Shown here: positions 1 to 12,532 of the stretch, in pieces
Numbering within the stretch: position 1 is the first letter of the stretch
Layout of the letters: every line of letters starts with the position of its first letter
Source of the DNA: Pelargonium tetragonum
Lineage: Eukaryota; Streptophyta; Magnoliopsida; Geraniales; Geraniaceae
Reading direction: 5' to 3'
Assembly: GCA_036897445.1 (NCBI GenBank)
Contig: JAYMTL010000033.1
Location: forward strand, 62,001-126,000
Length of the DNA: 64,000 nucleotides
Notes under the pieces: generated by a model
Database searches by the model: none
Told to the model about the DNA's origin: nothing
The model's input: the letters and a program-made list of their open reading frames with translations, nothing else
Translations under genes and position numbers: made by a program

Positions 1-1770
1 CAGTTATTTAAATAAAATAAAGTAAGCTAGTAAGCGGGCTATCCTATTTCCTAATCCAGTTAGGAACAAACTAGAAAGAATTGAGTGAGAAAGAGTAAGT
101 TAGAAATATTAAACCCTTTGTAAGTCTCTAAGAGCAAGGAACTGTAAAACTATAAAATAGGAGTAGGTTTCTTAACTAAATAGTACACAGGGAAGGTGGG
201 CATTATAAAACAAGTCAGAGTGTAGCTCTTAATAGGGTATGTATATAAGAGTGCAGGTCTAGCTAAGAAGATTAAGAGGACTCAAGGTAGAGATTCTATA
301 GTTAAGAGTTTAGCTACAGTAAGAAAGGTAGATGAATACAAAGACTTAGACAGGTCCAGGTCTTAAGATGAAACAGGGTATTCTGATAGTACATAGTACA
401 AGGGATCCTTTTTGTGTATTTGTGTTCTATATAAATAAAAGGGTGCTAAAGTGGTCTGAATTCCTCAACGTTATACTTCATTTTATTATACAATATGCTG
501 GGTTCCTACAATCCTAGGGTATGCTACCGAACCCAAAAGGGAGAAACTGACTTGTATACCACTAAGCCCTAAATGCGGGTTCCCGAAACTCTCATGAAAA
601 TAAAAAAGGTTCTACTTATTTTCTTTCTACTCAGCAAGGCAAAAACTCTAACTCCAAGCTACTTTATAAAGGGGTATTAGCCAACGCTTAGGGCCCTGAT
701 CCTTTACTAAAGCACAAATGAAGAAAGATAAATAAACTGAAGAAAGAGTAAGAGCCTAGTTAGTTAACTGTTACAGATCTTATAGGCTCAGGCTTTTTGA
801 AACCCTAAAATAAGGTTACACGTAAACAACTCCCTCAAGGTTAGAATAAAGGCGTAGTTTACTTATGACAAGGGTTCAATTTAGAACTCAGTCTGTAAGA
901 TTAAGAAGTTCTCTGGCAGTAGAAAATAATAGAGTATACTTTCATATAGACAGGGTGTAGCTTGAGATTTACCTTTATAGTTATAGGACGGCCCTTGTAA
1001 CTCCGGAATCCTTTTTAATTAAAAGAGACTCATAAAAAGGGTAAGAAATACATCTTAGATGCGGGCTCTACCTACATAGAAAATTCCTATCTTTATAACT
1101 AAAGTAATATCTGAAATAAGTTGTGTCAAGGAAATACTAGAAGTCATGTATTGTGTACCTCTACTTGTTAAACCCAAAACCTTGTAAATTCCTAATAAGA
1201 TTCTCTTGATGAAAGCTCTGTACTTAAGAACTCCACGCAACGTATCCTACTTTTTGCTGCAAGTTCATTTAGGGGTATCGCCTTGCTTTTAAAAGGGCTC
1301 TTATTATCCAGGAGAGGTTACTGCCAAGGATACTCCAGGTCTCATAAGGGAATTTTTAAGTTGACCTAAACTAAATAAGGGAACCCTAAATTGTGCCTGT
1401 AGGGTTTACTTGAGAAAAGGAGCTTTTTAGGATCTAAGCAGTTGCTGGAATTTTGTGCTACTATGGGACTTTCCCCTTAGGCATTGGCAAGCAACTTTAG
1501 GTCTTGGTAGAGTCTCCTATAAGTAGTTATTCAAGTAAGGAGGGCTGCCATTTTATATTAAGACTTTTTGGTAACTCCGTAATTCGAGGACTTTAGCCAA
1601 TCTTAATATTTATTCTTTTTGTTTTTTACTCTGATTTATAAACTCCCCGGAAGCCTAGCTATCTCTATATCTATAAGAGAATCCTTAACTTATTAAATAA
1701 TTGTAAGTAAGCCGGGGGAAGTCCTGTTGTAAATACGAAAATTTCTAACAGCTTACAAGGCAACCCGTTG

Positions 1771-1787
1771 TTAACATTTAATGTTAA
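1771..1787. repeat. Perfect 8-bp palindrome around one base
   Basis: Arms TTAACATT and AATGTTAA flank a single central T. As RNA the centre would open to a small loop. It is a purely AT-type member of the short inverted-repeat population of this window. No function is evident. Confidence 0.8.
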
Positions 1788-2956
1788 AATAAAGGATCAA
1801 AAACGGGTGCAGACAGGGGTGCTAAAGTATTTGGTTGGTAGCCAAAACCCCTTTTTTACACAATATTCCCTAGAAGGTGTAAACATATTCCCCTAAATCT
1901 AAAGGCGTTATATACATTAATTCCCTCTTCCTGAGAGGACTCCAAATTTTAAGAGTAAATCAAAAAGAATTACTAATTCTGCCTTATTGATGAAAAATAT
2001 AGGCTTTCTTTATATTTTACCGAAAAGAAGAGAATTTAGTTCCCCTGATACCAATAGAAAAGGCTGGGGCCAGGCATTACGTAAAGAGGGCTGTCAATAT
2101 TTACTGAGATTCCTTGTTATTTTTGCAAAGTTTTTCCCTTTTTCTTTATCGAGGTTATAATATTCTTGTATTTTCTAAGGGCCTACTATTAAAGTATACA
2201 AATTTCCTCTTTTTGTTTAGTGTAGAAAGAAGTTTAAAATTACATACACGAGTTACTTAGTCCTATTAAAAGAAAAGTCACCACATCATGACTCGAAACT
2301 CCTTATAAAAATTTTGCAGGAGCCTTTTTGGAATAGAATTTCTCATATGTACGGGTTACTTCCTTTCCAAATACAAGTGCGATATCTTGGTAATGCCCAC
2401 CTATTAAAAATAAACAACTAAATAACATAGCATTTGTATACCTGTACAGGGGTTTGTCCTCTGAAAGCAATTAGATAGGATTCTTTGGTTGATGAAACTA
2501 GAATCTTTTCTTATGGATAACATTTTAAGTTCGCAGGCTTGCTGCTTCTCTATTTAAGAATAGATCGATAAAACAGAATCCTCCTAAAAGAGAATAGGAA
2601 GATTTTGCTTGTTAATAAGTTTTTTCTTGATGATATACGTTGATATAGGTAAGGCGCTTTTACTCAATTATCATACATTTCCACTTCTTTTTTATATTAT
2701 AAAGGAAGTTCCCGCATCACAAGCAAATTTTCGTAGTCACACTTGTGGAATGCTCTTTTTATTATTATCTTTTTTTGCTAACGTTTACTTTCCCGGATTC
2801 CAATCATACCGAAATAAATTTAGTGTATTCCCAGTAAAGGAGTGGCAGTAAAAGATAAGGTAAAAAAGAGAGGCTTTTTGTTACCAAAGCGATAATTCTT
2901 GAAAAGTTTTTCATGCTTTTGAAGGAATTTTTATGGCGCTGGGTGATATAAAACTC

Positions 2957-2991
2957 CTAAATTATAATTATACGCTATACTTATAATTTAG
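2957..2991. repeat. 11-bp perfect hairpin, 13-nt loop
   Basis: Arms CTAAATTATAA (2957-2967) and TTATAATTTAG (2981-2991) are exact reverse complements around a 13-nt loop. No gene flanks it, so a terminator or processing role cannot be argued from context. It may simply belong to the dispersed inverted repeats that characterise this DNA. Confidence 0.85.
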
Positions 2992-3992
2992 AATTCTTGT
3001 TTTCTGTTATTGCTTACGTAATGTATGTAATCAAGTTGGCGAAAATCACTATCAAATAGGATGCGATGTATGGCACTCCGAACCTTTTTACTTTAAGTCT
3101 GTGGTAACGTTATCAAACACTTGACCAATTAAACTTAGTTACTTCGTATTTTGGTAGTCTACCCTTTATGGAGCACTTAAAATTTTAAAAAGTCTCTAGA
3201 AATGAACTAGCTTTCACTCGGATTTCTAACAGACATAGGATTAGAACCCCGAGTCTTCGTCGGACGGAGGTTGTAATGATCCCTTATTTATAGTTCGAAT
3301 AAGAGCTTTCACTGGGATCCACAAGGAAAGGATAGAGACTGTGCGGCATTAGTAGTGTACTTTGTACGGATCTTCTTAATATTAATATGTGGATTTGTCT
3401 TAATTATAGGAGTACCCCTAGGGGCGTGCACTGATCGGATATTAACGACCGAAGGTAGTTGAGTATTACTATTATGTATTTTGCGAAGTTCCCGGTAACC
3501 CTTCTCATTGAGAATTAAATAAAAACTTCCCGATTCTGATATAAAGCTCATACTGCAACTCCTTATACAATATAAGCAGTAAAAAAATCTTTCAATAGAA
3601 ATGCACAGAGATATCCAAGAAACGCAACTGACTTAGATCCAGTATTGGAAAATTGAGGTATTTCCTTGAGAGATTTTCTAACAACGGTATGAACCACTAA
3701 AAACTCAAAGAGCTTCTTTTAACTGCTTACTAGTAGTTTGTTATCCAGTTAAAAAGTAGATACAGATTCAAGTATTGTTGAACAAGTTTCTTATCATTTA
3801 GTTAATACTAAGCTATTTTATTCAACTAAATTAACTACAAGATTTTTCATTTTCCAAGTTAGAGTAACTCGCTAAAGATAAGGATGGCTCTTATATGACT
3901 AGGATTGGTTTAATGAACTAACAGACTTTTCTTAACTACCTAAATGAGATAATTAGCTTCCGTTCATACCCTAATTACTTAGAGAAAGGCCT

Positions 3993-4005
3993 ACTCGTAA
4001 CGAGT
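3993..4005. repeat. 13-bp odd palindrome ACTCGT-A-ACGAGT
   Basis: Two perfect 6-bp arms flank a single central A. It has the same architecture as the much more numerous GGA-N-TCC palindromes: complementary arms meeting at one unpaired base. Confidence 0.8.
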
Positions 4006-4162
4006 TTCCTCTTATCACCCTATTGAATCCATAATTTAAGGAAAGTGATGCCTAGTTGGATATGACACAAGACCTGACCTTTCTTTTTTATGGGTCGAGA
4101 CTTAGAATTTTTATTAAAAATCTTGCTTTTCTTGTACTATAATAGGCAAGCCGCTTACTTGA

Positions 4163-4326
4163 TAGAGTGCTCTACAACTTTTTTCAGAAACCTCTTCTTC
4201 CAGAAGAGATAAATCAGCTGCTCTTATCGTTTTTACCAGTACGCAGGGTAGAGTTAAGAAGAGTCTCGAGAGTAGGGCTCCTAGGAGTATGCAACTAAGA
4301 AGACAGCTGCCGATAAGAGGAGTTTC
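4163..4326. other. Cluster of nested and overlapping hairpins
   Basis: Several inverted repeats are packed into 164 bp. TAGAG-tg-CTCTA lies at 4163-4174. CTCTTCT-tcc-AGAAGAG lies at 4192-4208. CTCTTATCG (4221-4229) pairs with CGATAAGAG (4311-4319), GAAAC (4187-4191) with GTTTC (4322-4326), and CTCCTAGGAG at 4278-4287 is self-complementary. The self-complementary hexamer CAGCTG occurs just before each half of the 9-bp stem (4215-4220 and 4304-4309), so the two stems would interleave rather than nest. This is the densest structured patch I noticed and a candidate for a stable RNA. I recognise no RNA family, and the structure is read by eye without energy calculation. Confidence 0.5.
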
Positions 4327-4726
4327 ATAGCTAATACTAAGTAAGAGTAGGCATCTAAAACAGGGAAGTTATAGTAAACAAAGAAACCTTCTTAATTTCC
4401 AAAATCCAAAAGCAACGATCAGAATTTTACTGATCTGTTAGAGAGCTTTTCAAATAAGTTTGTCTGAATATGGGTTTATTAGTAAGATCCAGGGTTGATC
4501 GGGTTATAGTTATTCAGAAAGGTAGAGAAGTCGGTAAGAGGTGTTAGAGTTTTCGCTAATCAAGGTTAAATAAGTCGTAAGGAATGATAAAAAGGGAGCT
4601 CGATAAGTTTTCTAGGTCTTTGGGAGTACTAAAATAGAGTTTTGGTAAAGTCACAGGAAAGCTCTTTTTATAGCTAAGGAGGTTCCTATTTGGATTTATC
4701 TTTTCGGTGATTTTAAAAAAGAGATC

Positions 4727-4784
4727 TAGATTTTCTAGTCTTAATATATGAGATTAGAACCTATGTTTTATTGCAGCCTTAAGA
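4727..4784 (-). repeat. Diverged dispersed repeat, copy 1 (T-loop-like box)
   Basis: This copy is paralogous to 56390-56448. The two share an exact 16-mer (4747-4762 against 56412-56427). Over the 29 bases 4751-4779 against 56416-56444 they differ at five positions, all transitions (A/G, T/C, T/C, T/C, C/T). Similarity extends upstream through TAGATT and TAGTCTTAA with small indels. Read on the minus strand, the core is GGTTCTAATCT, close to the tRNA T-loop/B-box consensus GGTTCRANTCC. Flanking bases do not form a proper 5-bp T stem or an acceptor stem, so this is not a working tRNA as far as I can see. A shared origin with 56390-56448 is well supported; the strand and any function are inferred. 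Confidence 0.7.
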
Positions 4785-5064
4785 GTCTCTATTCCCCCAA
4801 GCATTTTCTGAAAGGTCTGGGGAATTTCTTGAACCCAAGTAATTCTCCGGCTTGTGTAGCTAGTTTCTTTGCTGCCAAAGCCTCTTTCTTTCTTATAGTG
4901 TTCCCGTACTGGAGGCGGTTTCCGACAAGTACATTTGATAAAGTAGAAGTTTACCCTATTTTTGTCATATAAAGTAAATGAATTTGTACAAGTTTATAAA
5001 GGTTATTTAGAAGCAAGCCGTTGGGATATCTCGAGTTTTTCTCGTCTAATGCTAGGGGGTTTTC

Positions 5065-5077
5065 TTTTTTTTTTTTT
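5065..5077. repeat. T13 homopolymer run
   Basis: Thirteen consecutive T follow a C at 5064. It is the longest homopolymer I found in the window. Together with the G8 run 135 bp downstream it marks a locally unusual, T- and G-rich stretch. Confidence 0.85.
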
Positions 5078-5211
5078 AGTATTTACTAGGAAAAGGTCCC
5101 CCTGAATCAAAGTCTTTTTTAGAGTTTAACTTTACTAGGCAAAGTTGAGTTGAGAAGAAAGCCTTGTGAAATATTGACTCAAAAGTTTTGAAGGTAAAAC
5201 AAAATTTTGTA

Positions 5212-5219
5212 GGGGGGGG
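5212..5219. repeat. G8 homopolymer run
   Basis: Eight consecutive G occur in DNA of about 36% GC, where composition predicts well under one such run per 64 kb. It could be a slippage tract. It could also be a sequencing or assembly weak point. Confidence 0.85.
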
Positions 5220-7633
5220 TACGTAAAAACCTGATAAAATAAAGATTATATATAAACTTTGGGATTATTCAATAGAATCTAAGTTCCTTTGTTTCTAGGG
5301 TTTCTGATCCAGCAGTTTAAGTGGGGATATTAAAGGAGCTTTTAAAATTCCGGTAACTCTGCTTTCTTCAGGTTTTGTATCCTAAGAGGTATTCCCCAGT
5401 CTTTTTCATTTTTATTTAGTGGGCTTTCCTTATTTCTTATCTTATATAGGATAGTGAACTCTTACATGCATTGCCCAGTAGCTATGTTACAAATAGCTCT
5501 AAAGTTCTTTCTAAGTTTAGAGAAAACGAGTTATTTTGAATAAGCAGGGTACGGGTAAAAGTCAAGCTACAAAAGCAAGTAAGAGCCGGGCTTTTACGAA
5601 CCGTTTCCAGGTACCTTTTATCTTCCTTTTTAGAGGACCCAGTAGCAACAGCTCCAACCAACAAGGTACTCCCTTTACTTGATAGTGTTGTCTGCCTTCG
5701 ACCTTAATGAAAATTATAGTAGGAAATCCCTTAGGGAGAACACTAACTAGAGCTCCCATAGCCGACAGAGACTTACGCACTAAAGGGACATTATACAAAA
5801 AATCTTCCGTACTAATTGCTTTAATTATATTATCATTTACCTATGGCTTGAACTTGAATAAGGGTAAGTGCTTCCCTGTTTCTTTTTCTTTTTTTTACTA
5901 GCTTTCTAAATCTGAAACTAGAAACCTCTGTCTTTTACTTTTAAAGTTTTTGTCTTGTAAAATCTAAATTCGCTTTTTATATATTCCTTATTTTAGACTT
6001 CTCTTACTTTATTATAATATCCAACCATAAGTTATAAACATCCAAGGTTTTACGGGGATTTTACTATACAATTTAAGGGCACCCCAGCCTTCCACCAGGC
6101 TTTATTTGGACTCGACATAGTCCGTAGAATAATGAATATAACACATAAATGAAACCGCGGTTGGGGGTCAAGAGCCTCAAACGGACAAAAAAACCTTAAA
6201 AATTTCCTGGATCTCGATTTAGGCCCTAATTTCTCCATGAGTAATTCTGTATAAACCATGGGAACTTCGGTCTGGTATTAAAGGTTCCTTACAAAATCTA
6301 AGGGAATATATTATCTAGATTTAACTGGGCTTCTTATATTCGAAATTACAGAATTCTGTCTACCCTTCAAGTCAAGTACTGCTTGGAATATTATAAATCA
6401 AAAGGGGCGTCAAGCGTTATAGCCCAACGAAAGGGGCTCCTACTACTACTCTTTATTCGTTACCCGGTTAAGGGACGCTATACATTGCAAGTCTTTCTGA
6501 ATCCAGAAGAAAAGGGACTTTATCCTACATTTAACTTGTATTAAACCCCATTGAAGTTGCTCGTAGTTAATTAAAATTTCAGGAAAAGGAAAGAACCCCT
6601 TAATAGGGTACTTTAGTATAAAAACCTGCTTAATAGTTAATAGGGGGAACCCTTCCTTTGATCTATATCTAGTCTAAAATTCTTATTACCCCGGCTAATC
6701 CGAGGTCATAAATAGCTTACAAAAACGGGTTGATAATTTTAGGAAAACTTCCTACGAACTAAAATTTGAGTAGATACTTTTTCTAAAATAAAATAGGACT
6801 CGCTGTGAAAATAAAGCTTCTTTTTTATTACCTTTATTAAAAATACTAGAGCAAAAGAATGTAGACAAAACTCCTTTATAGGGTACCCCCTTAACCAGTG
6901 GAAATACAAAGTTAGGTTGTGAACTCTTTTGTGTATATTGTATAGATGTCATGAATACCCGTCCTTGATTTCGTCAGATTCCTTTAATTCAGGAGCTGCA
7001 ACTAGGCTTATTCCTTAGACTTTATTTATCTTAGCCTTGTTTGCTCGAATAAAGAGAATTCCCCTTATAGCTTTTAAATTAAGTATACCTTAAATCGCGG
7101 CCCTCTATATCCTTACAATAATGGGGCTTCAGATTTTCTAAGGAGCTCCCTAAAATAGAATATCCTTGCTAATCTTTATTTTGCTAATGAAATTTAGACC
7201 TAGATTAGTAAGAAAATAGGAAAGAAAACTAACAGCAAGATTTTCTAGGAATGGGACAATTGCCTACAAAACTAAAGAATAGCCCCAATATTCTTATAAA
7301 CTACAACTGTTTTCTGCAACAGCTTTAGAGCAAGAAACTCTTTTTACAATTTAGAGTATAATCCTATTCCTATTAGCAGTTTACTGAAAATACGTAAATA
7401 AAAAAAGTTCTGCTCCTTTTAAAAGTCCTTTTTTTAGTATAATGCAGAGGTCCAGAGTTGCTTTATAATATAAGAATCTCTTTTAGTTAGAGAAAGCTTC
7501 CAAAAGAACCCCAAAAGTCTTTCCTGAGCTACATTTGATTCTTTAACTCCAACACAACTTGAAATTAATAAGGATGGGTATATACTTAAATCTTAACAGA
7601 GTATAAGTTGTTTTTTATCCTTGGAAAATCCCC

Positions 7634-7645
7634 CCGGAGCTCCGG
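7634..7645. repeat. 12-bp GC-rich perfect palindrome
   Basis: CCGGAGCTCCGG is a perfect even palindrome with 10 of 12 bases G or C, in AT-rich surroundings. A second palindrome, GGGATCCC, lies 25 bp downstream (7670-7677). It is one of the clearest examples of the GC-core palindrome class. Confidence 0.85.
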
Positions 7646-8686
7646 AAAATTTTTATAGTTAATTTTAAAGGGATCCCGTTTAGGTAGAAACAAAAAAGAA
7701 TAGAGAACTGACAATAGCCTCAAGAAGGAGGACTTCTTAACTATTATAGAGCAAAACCCGCTTAGAAAGGGTCTAGTGCAGAGGTAGACCCTAAGTTAAA
7801 GTTATAAAGAACTTAGCATAATTGCGTATAGGGTTTCAAAATGTGTAAGACAAAACTCCGTCCGATCTATTAATGAATAACCTTGAAAAGGAGTCTCTCG
7901 GTATGTTATAAGGAGCGATAATTCTACTAGAATTTTTGCATAAGCACCCTCCCATAATAAAGATTTTAGTTACCGTATTAAAATGAAAGGTGCTTTATAA
8001 AATTCCCCAGAAACAGCTCGAAGGCTATAGCTTTTTTATAAATACTTATCTTTACTGACCCGAGTTCAGCTAAGTTCTGATCTTTCTTTAATGATAAACT
8101 CGAGGGAATACTTACTTAGACAAGTAGGATACTTCTTATGGGTGAATAGACTAGGTTACTTTATTAAATTAGAGCTAGCCCCGTTACTAAGATCCCGTAT
8201 AATAATTCTAAATATAAAAATATATATCCTTGCGAAGTTGAAATTTACTAGACACGAAACCAAATTCCTTTTAGAATAGAAGAGGTAAGCTTGCTTATGT
8301 AACGAACTGCCTTGACTGAAATACTCGACTTTCTTTTCATTTTAATTTGACACACGAACCTACAACTGAAGAGTTTAAGTTTAAATAAAAAGCAGGGAAG
8401 CAAATAACATATAAGAAACCTTTCTTTTTCTGCATATCCCAGCGACTCCTTTCTTACTAACTAATAAAATTTATCAAATTTCTTTCCTAATTCTGGTTGA
8501 AAGGGAATCCTTTATTCATTCTTATTACAAACTAGTACAGCATTTACACTCTTTTTAAATCCTCTTAAGCATCCGCAGGAAAGTTAAACTATAAGTTCTA
8601 TGCATCGGTATTTTCTAAGTATTTACTGAGTTTCACTTTTATAGGTTTTTCTGGGAAAGCTTTTAATTCCTACAATCAATTTTGTA

Positions 8687-8699
8687 AAAGGACTCCTTT
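8687..8699. repeat. GGACTCC palindrome, extended arms
   Basis: AAAGGA-C-TCCTTT is a perfect 13-bp palindrome around a single C. The same 13-mer recurs at 44363-44375 and 52320-52332, with a shorter version at 61099-61107. These three identical copies are the type member of the palindrome class that fills the window. Confidence 0.85.
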
Positions 8700-9170
8700 G
8701 TATTTGCATATATAAAAGTATCCGGTGTTTAACCTGTTCTAATAGTAGGAATTTGAATGTAAGGAATCCTAGATAAAAATTCATGGAGTTTTATATACTA
8801 TTTATCTTACTTAGTTTGCTTCTAATACTGAAATTCCCCTGCGCGATTCTTTCTTTTAGTTAGAGAAAGATCCCAAACAGGGGTTTTTAGTCTTTTTAGG
8901 GTACCCGCATCAACTAAAGTCATTAGAATAACACAGCAACAAATATCTTTAAGAAGTGCATACTGACGAGTCTCAGATTACTAAGCTAAAGACCTAATAT
9001 TACTAAAAATTCTCCTTAGGGGCTGCTCTCCTATAATAAACTATACCCAAACAAAAAAGGGGGTATAAGTAGGATTAAACTCCCCCCAAAAAAATTGAAT
9101 AGTAATATAACAGAAATCGGGAGTAAAGCTTTAGTAGAAAGTAGAACAAAAATTTGACTCTTAGAGGGAG

Positions 9171-9197
9171 TTAACGAAACTGAGTTACCTTTATCTT
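9171..9197. repeat. 27-bp dispersed repeat, copy 1
   Basis: TTAACGAAAC followed by TGAGTTACCTTTATCTT. The 22 bases 9176-9197 are identical to 11380-11401, and the preceding TTAAC context is also shared. A 22-bp exact match is well beyond the 15-17-bp matches expected by chance in a window this size. Confidence 0.8.
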
Positions 9198-10269
9198 CAA
9201 CTAATTCCATAAGTACAAGACCCTTAAATCTCATCCCTTCTAGTTTTTAGCTTAAGACTAAAAATCTTGTAGTAATTCATTCTTTTTTTACTCCTTATGA
9301 AGAAACCTTTTGATCTCTATTATGAAAGCAGCAAGTACCTTACCAAAAATCTTTCAGTTTCTATTTTTTATACTAAATATACTTAGCCGGTCTAGTAAAT
9401 ACTCTTCAATTAAGTGCATTCTAATCTAAAGGGATTCCCTTGTGGATCCAACTTCGTAATTTGCTCTATATTTGGTTGTATGGAAGACTTGTGCTTTAGA
9501 TATTTCTGAACTGAACCCTTGTCTTATAAAAATTGACTTTCGAGTTACAACTTTATTATAGCCTATATAATTTACAAGGTATCTAAAAATGTTGTACAGA
9601 CAATACAGGGGAACCTTACATTACCCTTTTGTTGATATTAAAACGTCTCCTTCTTTTGCATGCCTACTACAGGTAATCTTATTAATAGGACAACAAAAAC
9701 TTTCCTGGAAAAATGACAATTACCTTCTAGAAAGTCTAGCATCTTAGCCATACCTTTCATCTTTATAGGTCCTAGCACAGCTTATAACTTGGACTATCAG
9801 GAATTGGGAACCTAAAAACAAAGCAGAACATCAAGAAAATTCTACCCTTTTGTTTGTTAAACCCTTTTTGAAGCTGCCTTACGAACCTACAAATCACGAG
9901 ACCCTAGTTCACTTTTTGAATTTAACTGCATATAAGGGGTCGCTTGGATGAAATAAAAATGAAGGTTTATACCCATAAAAATAGCAGCTCTTTACGCCGG
10001 GCAATCCTGAATCTCTATTTTATTCTCTATTATCTTAGTAAATAGACTGTATCCTGAATTACTGAATTAAAGCTAAAAGCCCAACCAGGGGTACCTAAAA
10101 ATATGCTGCCTTTCCTGTTTAGGTTAGAGATCCGTTAGCTTTAGATTTTTGGTACTAGAGTGCCGGGTTAAAGATAGAGCTTTCTTGTTTGCCAGTCGAG
10201 TTACGTTCCTTTAAAAATCTAGGAAGCACTCCCTATCAACTTTGTCTAGATCTAAGACTACTAAAGAAC

Positions 10270-10288
10270 TTATTAATTTAATTAATAA
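10270..10288. repeat. 19-bp AT palindrome
   Basis: TTATTAATT-T-AATTAATAA consists of perfect 9-bp arms around one T. It is AT-only, so less surprising than the GC-core examples, but shares their single-base centre. Confidence 0.75.
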
Positions 10289-11369
10289 AAAGAAAGTTAA
10301 CATTTTAGGGTCAAACTCCAGATTTAAGAAATCCGTGTATCCAGATAGTTCCTAAAGTAGTTTTTGAATGATTCAATATGGAAATCTTAACTTCTCGATT
10401 ACTAAGGGTGGTAATTATAAATAAGTATTCCTTTATTTTCATAGTCTATAAAGTCATTAAATTGTAGTTATTCTTGTCTTTTTTGAAAAAGCCGTCTTTT
10501 AATAGGAAGTCTTGTAAGGGGGTATTGTATTGCCTGTATTGCTACAGGTTTTTTGTGCATGCTTTCGGATTATAGATATCTGTTATAAATCCTTTGATTT
10601 TTTTAGGGAGTATACTAGCGCCCGGTCTCTTTTAGTAATGGAGCTCTTAAATGCATGGATTCTCTAATGCTTAGTAAGATAAAGCTTTTCTTTTGACTGA
10701 GAAAGATGATTCTTGAGGATATACTCACCAAAAATTCTAAAGAGTCCCTTTCCTTTGATACAGGAGTAGGTTGTAAAAACCAGCTCTTAATTATGGAAAG
10801 CGAGCTCCTATGGAATAATACAAGGTCCTATATTCATTGAACAAGGATATAATGGTGTTACCCTTTTTAGAAAGCTACTAGCAGAAACCCTTTTGTTAAA
10901 GACTCATTTCTTGCGCTTTGTCCAGATAACGGGTGGTTTAGCAAAAAAGGGGCTTAGATAGCTCACTGATATAGCACGCATTTCAAAATCCCAGCGGTTT
11001 ACTTCTAGCCTTTGTTTACACAAACAGAATCTATAAAATAGAGTTCCTCGAATGCTGTCAAGGGAGGATTAAAAAACGACGAATAGACCTTTACCAAGAG
11101 TTGTGGATACTCAAGGATAACCGAGATATTCCATAAGGTAGACAGTTTCTTAGTTTCTGGTGGGATACGCAGTTAGTTAGGTATAAACGTTTATAAAGAT
11201 TCTTCCCCTTAAATTTGAAATCCTTCAAGTATGAGAACACCATAAGGAGTAGCGCCGGGCGTCCTTTATCTAGCGATTTTTAAGGTACTTATTACCTTGA
11301 TTGTTTCCTATATTCTATATTTAAAGTTAGATATACACCGAGGAATCGCTCATTGTTAAAAAAAATATC

Positions 11370-11401
11370 TTAACGAAACGAAACTGAGTTACCTTTATCT
11401 T
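11370..11401. repeat. 27-bp dispersed repeat, copy 2 with 5-bp duplication
   Basis: This is the same repeat as 9171-9197 in the same orientation. It carries an extra GAAAC, so that the segment reads TTAACGAAACGAAACTGAG. The 5-bp difference looks like a local slippage duplication after the two copies separated. The surrounding sequence is not similar to that of copy 1. Confidence 0.8.
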
Positions 11402-12532
11402 TGCCATCATCCTTTTTCCAAGTCAGTTTCTCCCTTATTTTGCTGGGGAGTTGTTATATAAGTACTAGCCCCTGCCATTAAACAAGGAATTTATAGAAGA
11501 TACGATGCATTAATATTAAATCTTGTTTTTGTATTGGTACTAGAATTCCACAATGCATTAAGAAAGCTTCAGTCAAATCTTCTGACCCTTTTTCTATTTT
11601 TTTAGTTACTTTGTTTTTTAAGGTTGCTAAAAAGGGATACGTAAGGTAATGCTCTTGTATACTCTCAACATAAAAGACGTCTATAAGGACCTATGAAACT
11701 ACATTCCTATCTAAACGAACCAAAACTCTTAATTACCCAGCCTGAAAAAGAACAAGCTTACCAATTTTTAATTATTTAGTCTTACTCTTATTAAAAAACC
11801 ATGACTAGGAAAAAAAGTTTTGTACAAGACTGCATAATATCTCATTTGGCATTAATTTATATCCAAGGAAAAGCCGAATATAGGAGGATAATATATCGGA
11901 ACTCGTACGGGATACTTTGAGTTGGGGATGATAAGTAGAGCCCCTTGCTTAAGGGAGTCCGCAGTCCTAATACAGTAAGAGAGGGGGCGAATATTAAGTA
12001 TTTCTGAAATTGAACATACTCTGAAAAGAGCTCAACTTTTAGGAAGTGCTAGGTTAGAGAGATAGGTCACACTAGGGATATTGGGATAGCAAATTTAGTA
12101 AATGCGATAAAATAAAGATTCTAGTTTCTGTATCAAGGAAAGGACTTCGATCGATTAAACGTTTTTATTCTTACCCAAAAGGCACAGTATAACTGTGGAC
12201 ACGGTTTCTCCGTTTATTCTTAATTTAGGTAATTAACAAAGTAAAAAAACCATCTTCAACACAACTTACATTGCTAGTTAAAATGGATAAGAATCTAGTG
12301 TAGCGAACGCGCCGGGGTAGATTGTGGTAAGGGTAAACCTCTAAAAAAATCTCAAGAATAGGAAGACTTTTTAATTAAAGATTAGGACGAATATTTTCTC
12401 ATTATAAAAGCTTTGTTCAGGAACCTCTTTTCAAAAAACCGGAGCACTTATAAAAATTAGGGATCCAAAATTACACTTTTCTCAAGAACTTCAGATCTTC
12501 CATAGGTATAGTACGTTTATTTACTGCTTCTT

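Larger units (their letters stand above)
1..8000. other. Gene-free AT-rich segment 1
   Basis: No coding gene is supported. The longest ATG frames are two 80-codon frames (2609-2851 + and 3309-3551 -) and a 78-codon frame (5562-5798 -). None has a recognisable domain, a ribosome-binding context or a partner gene, and such lengths are expected by chance. The first kilobase is visibly purine-rich on the + strand. The segment holds perfect hairpins at 1771, 2957, 3993 and 7634, the structured patch 4163-4326, the first copy of the long diverged repeat (4727-4784), and two homopolymer runs, T13 at 5065-5077 and G8 at 5212-5219. Confidence 0.8.

Noticed and set aside
7484-8868. Shared CTTTTAGTTAGAGAAAG near 7484 and 8852
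   Set aside because: A 17-bp match is about the chance limit for 64 kb, and the flanks are unrelated.
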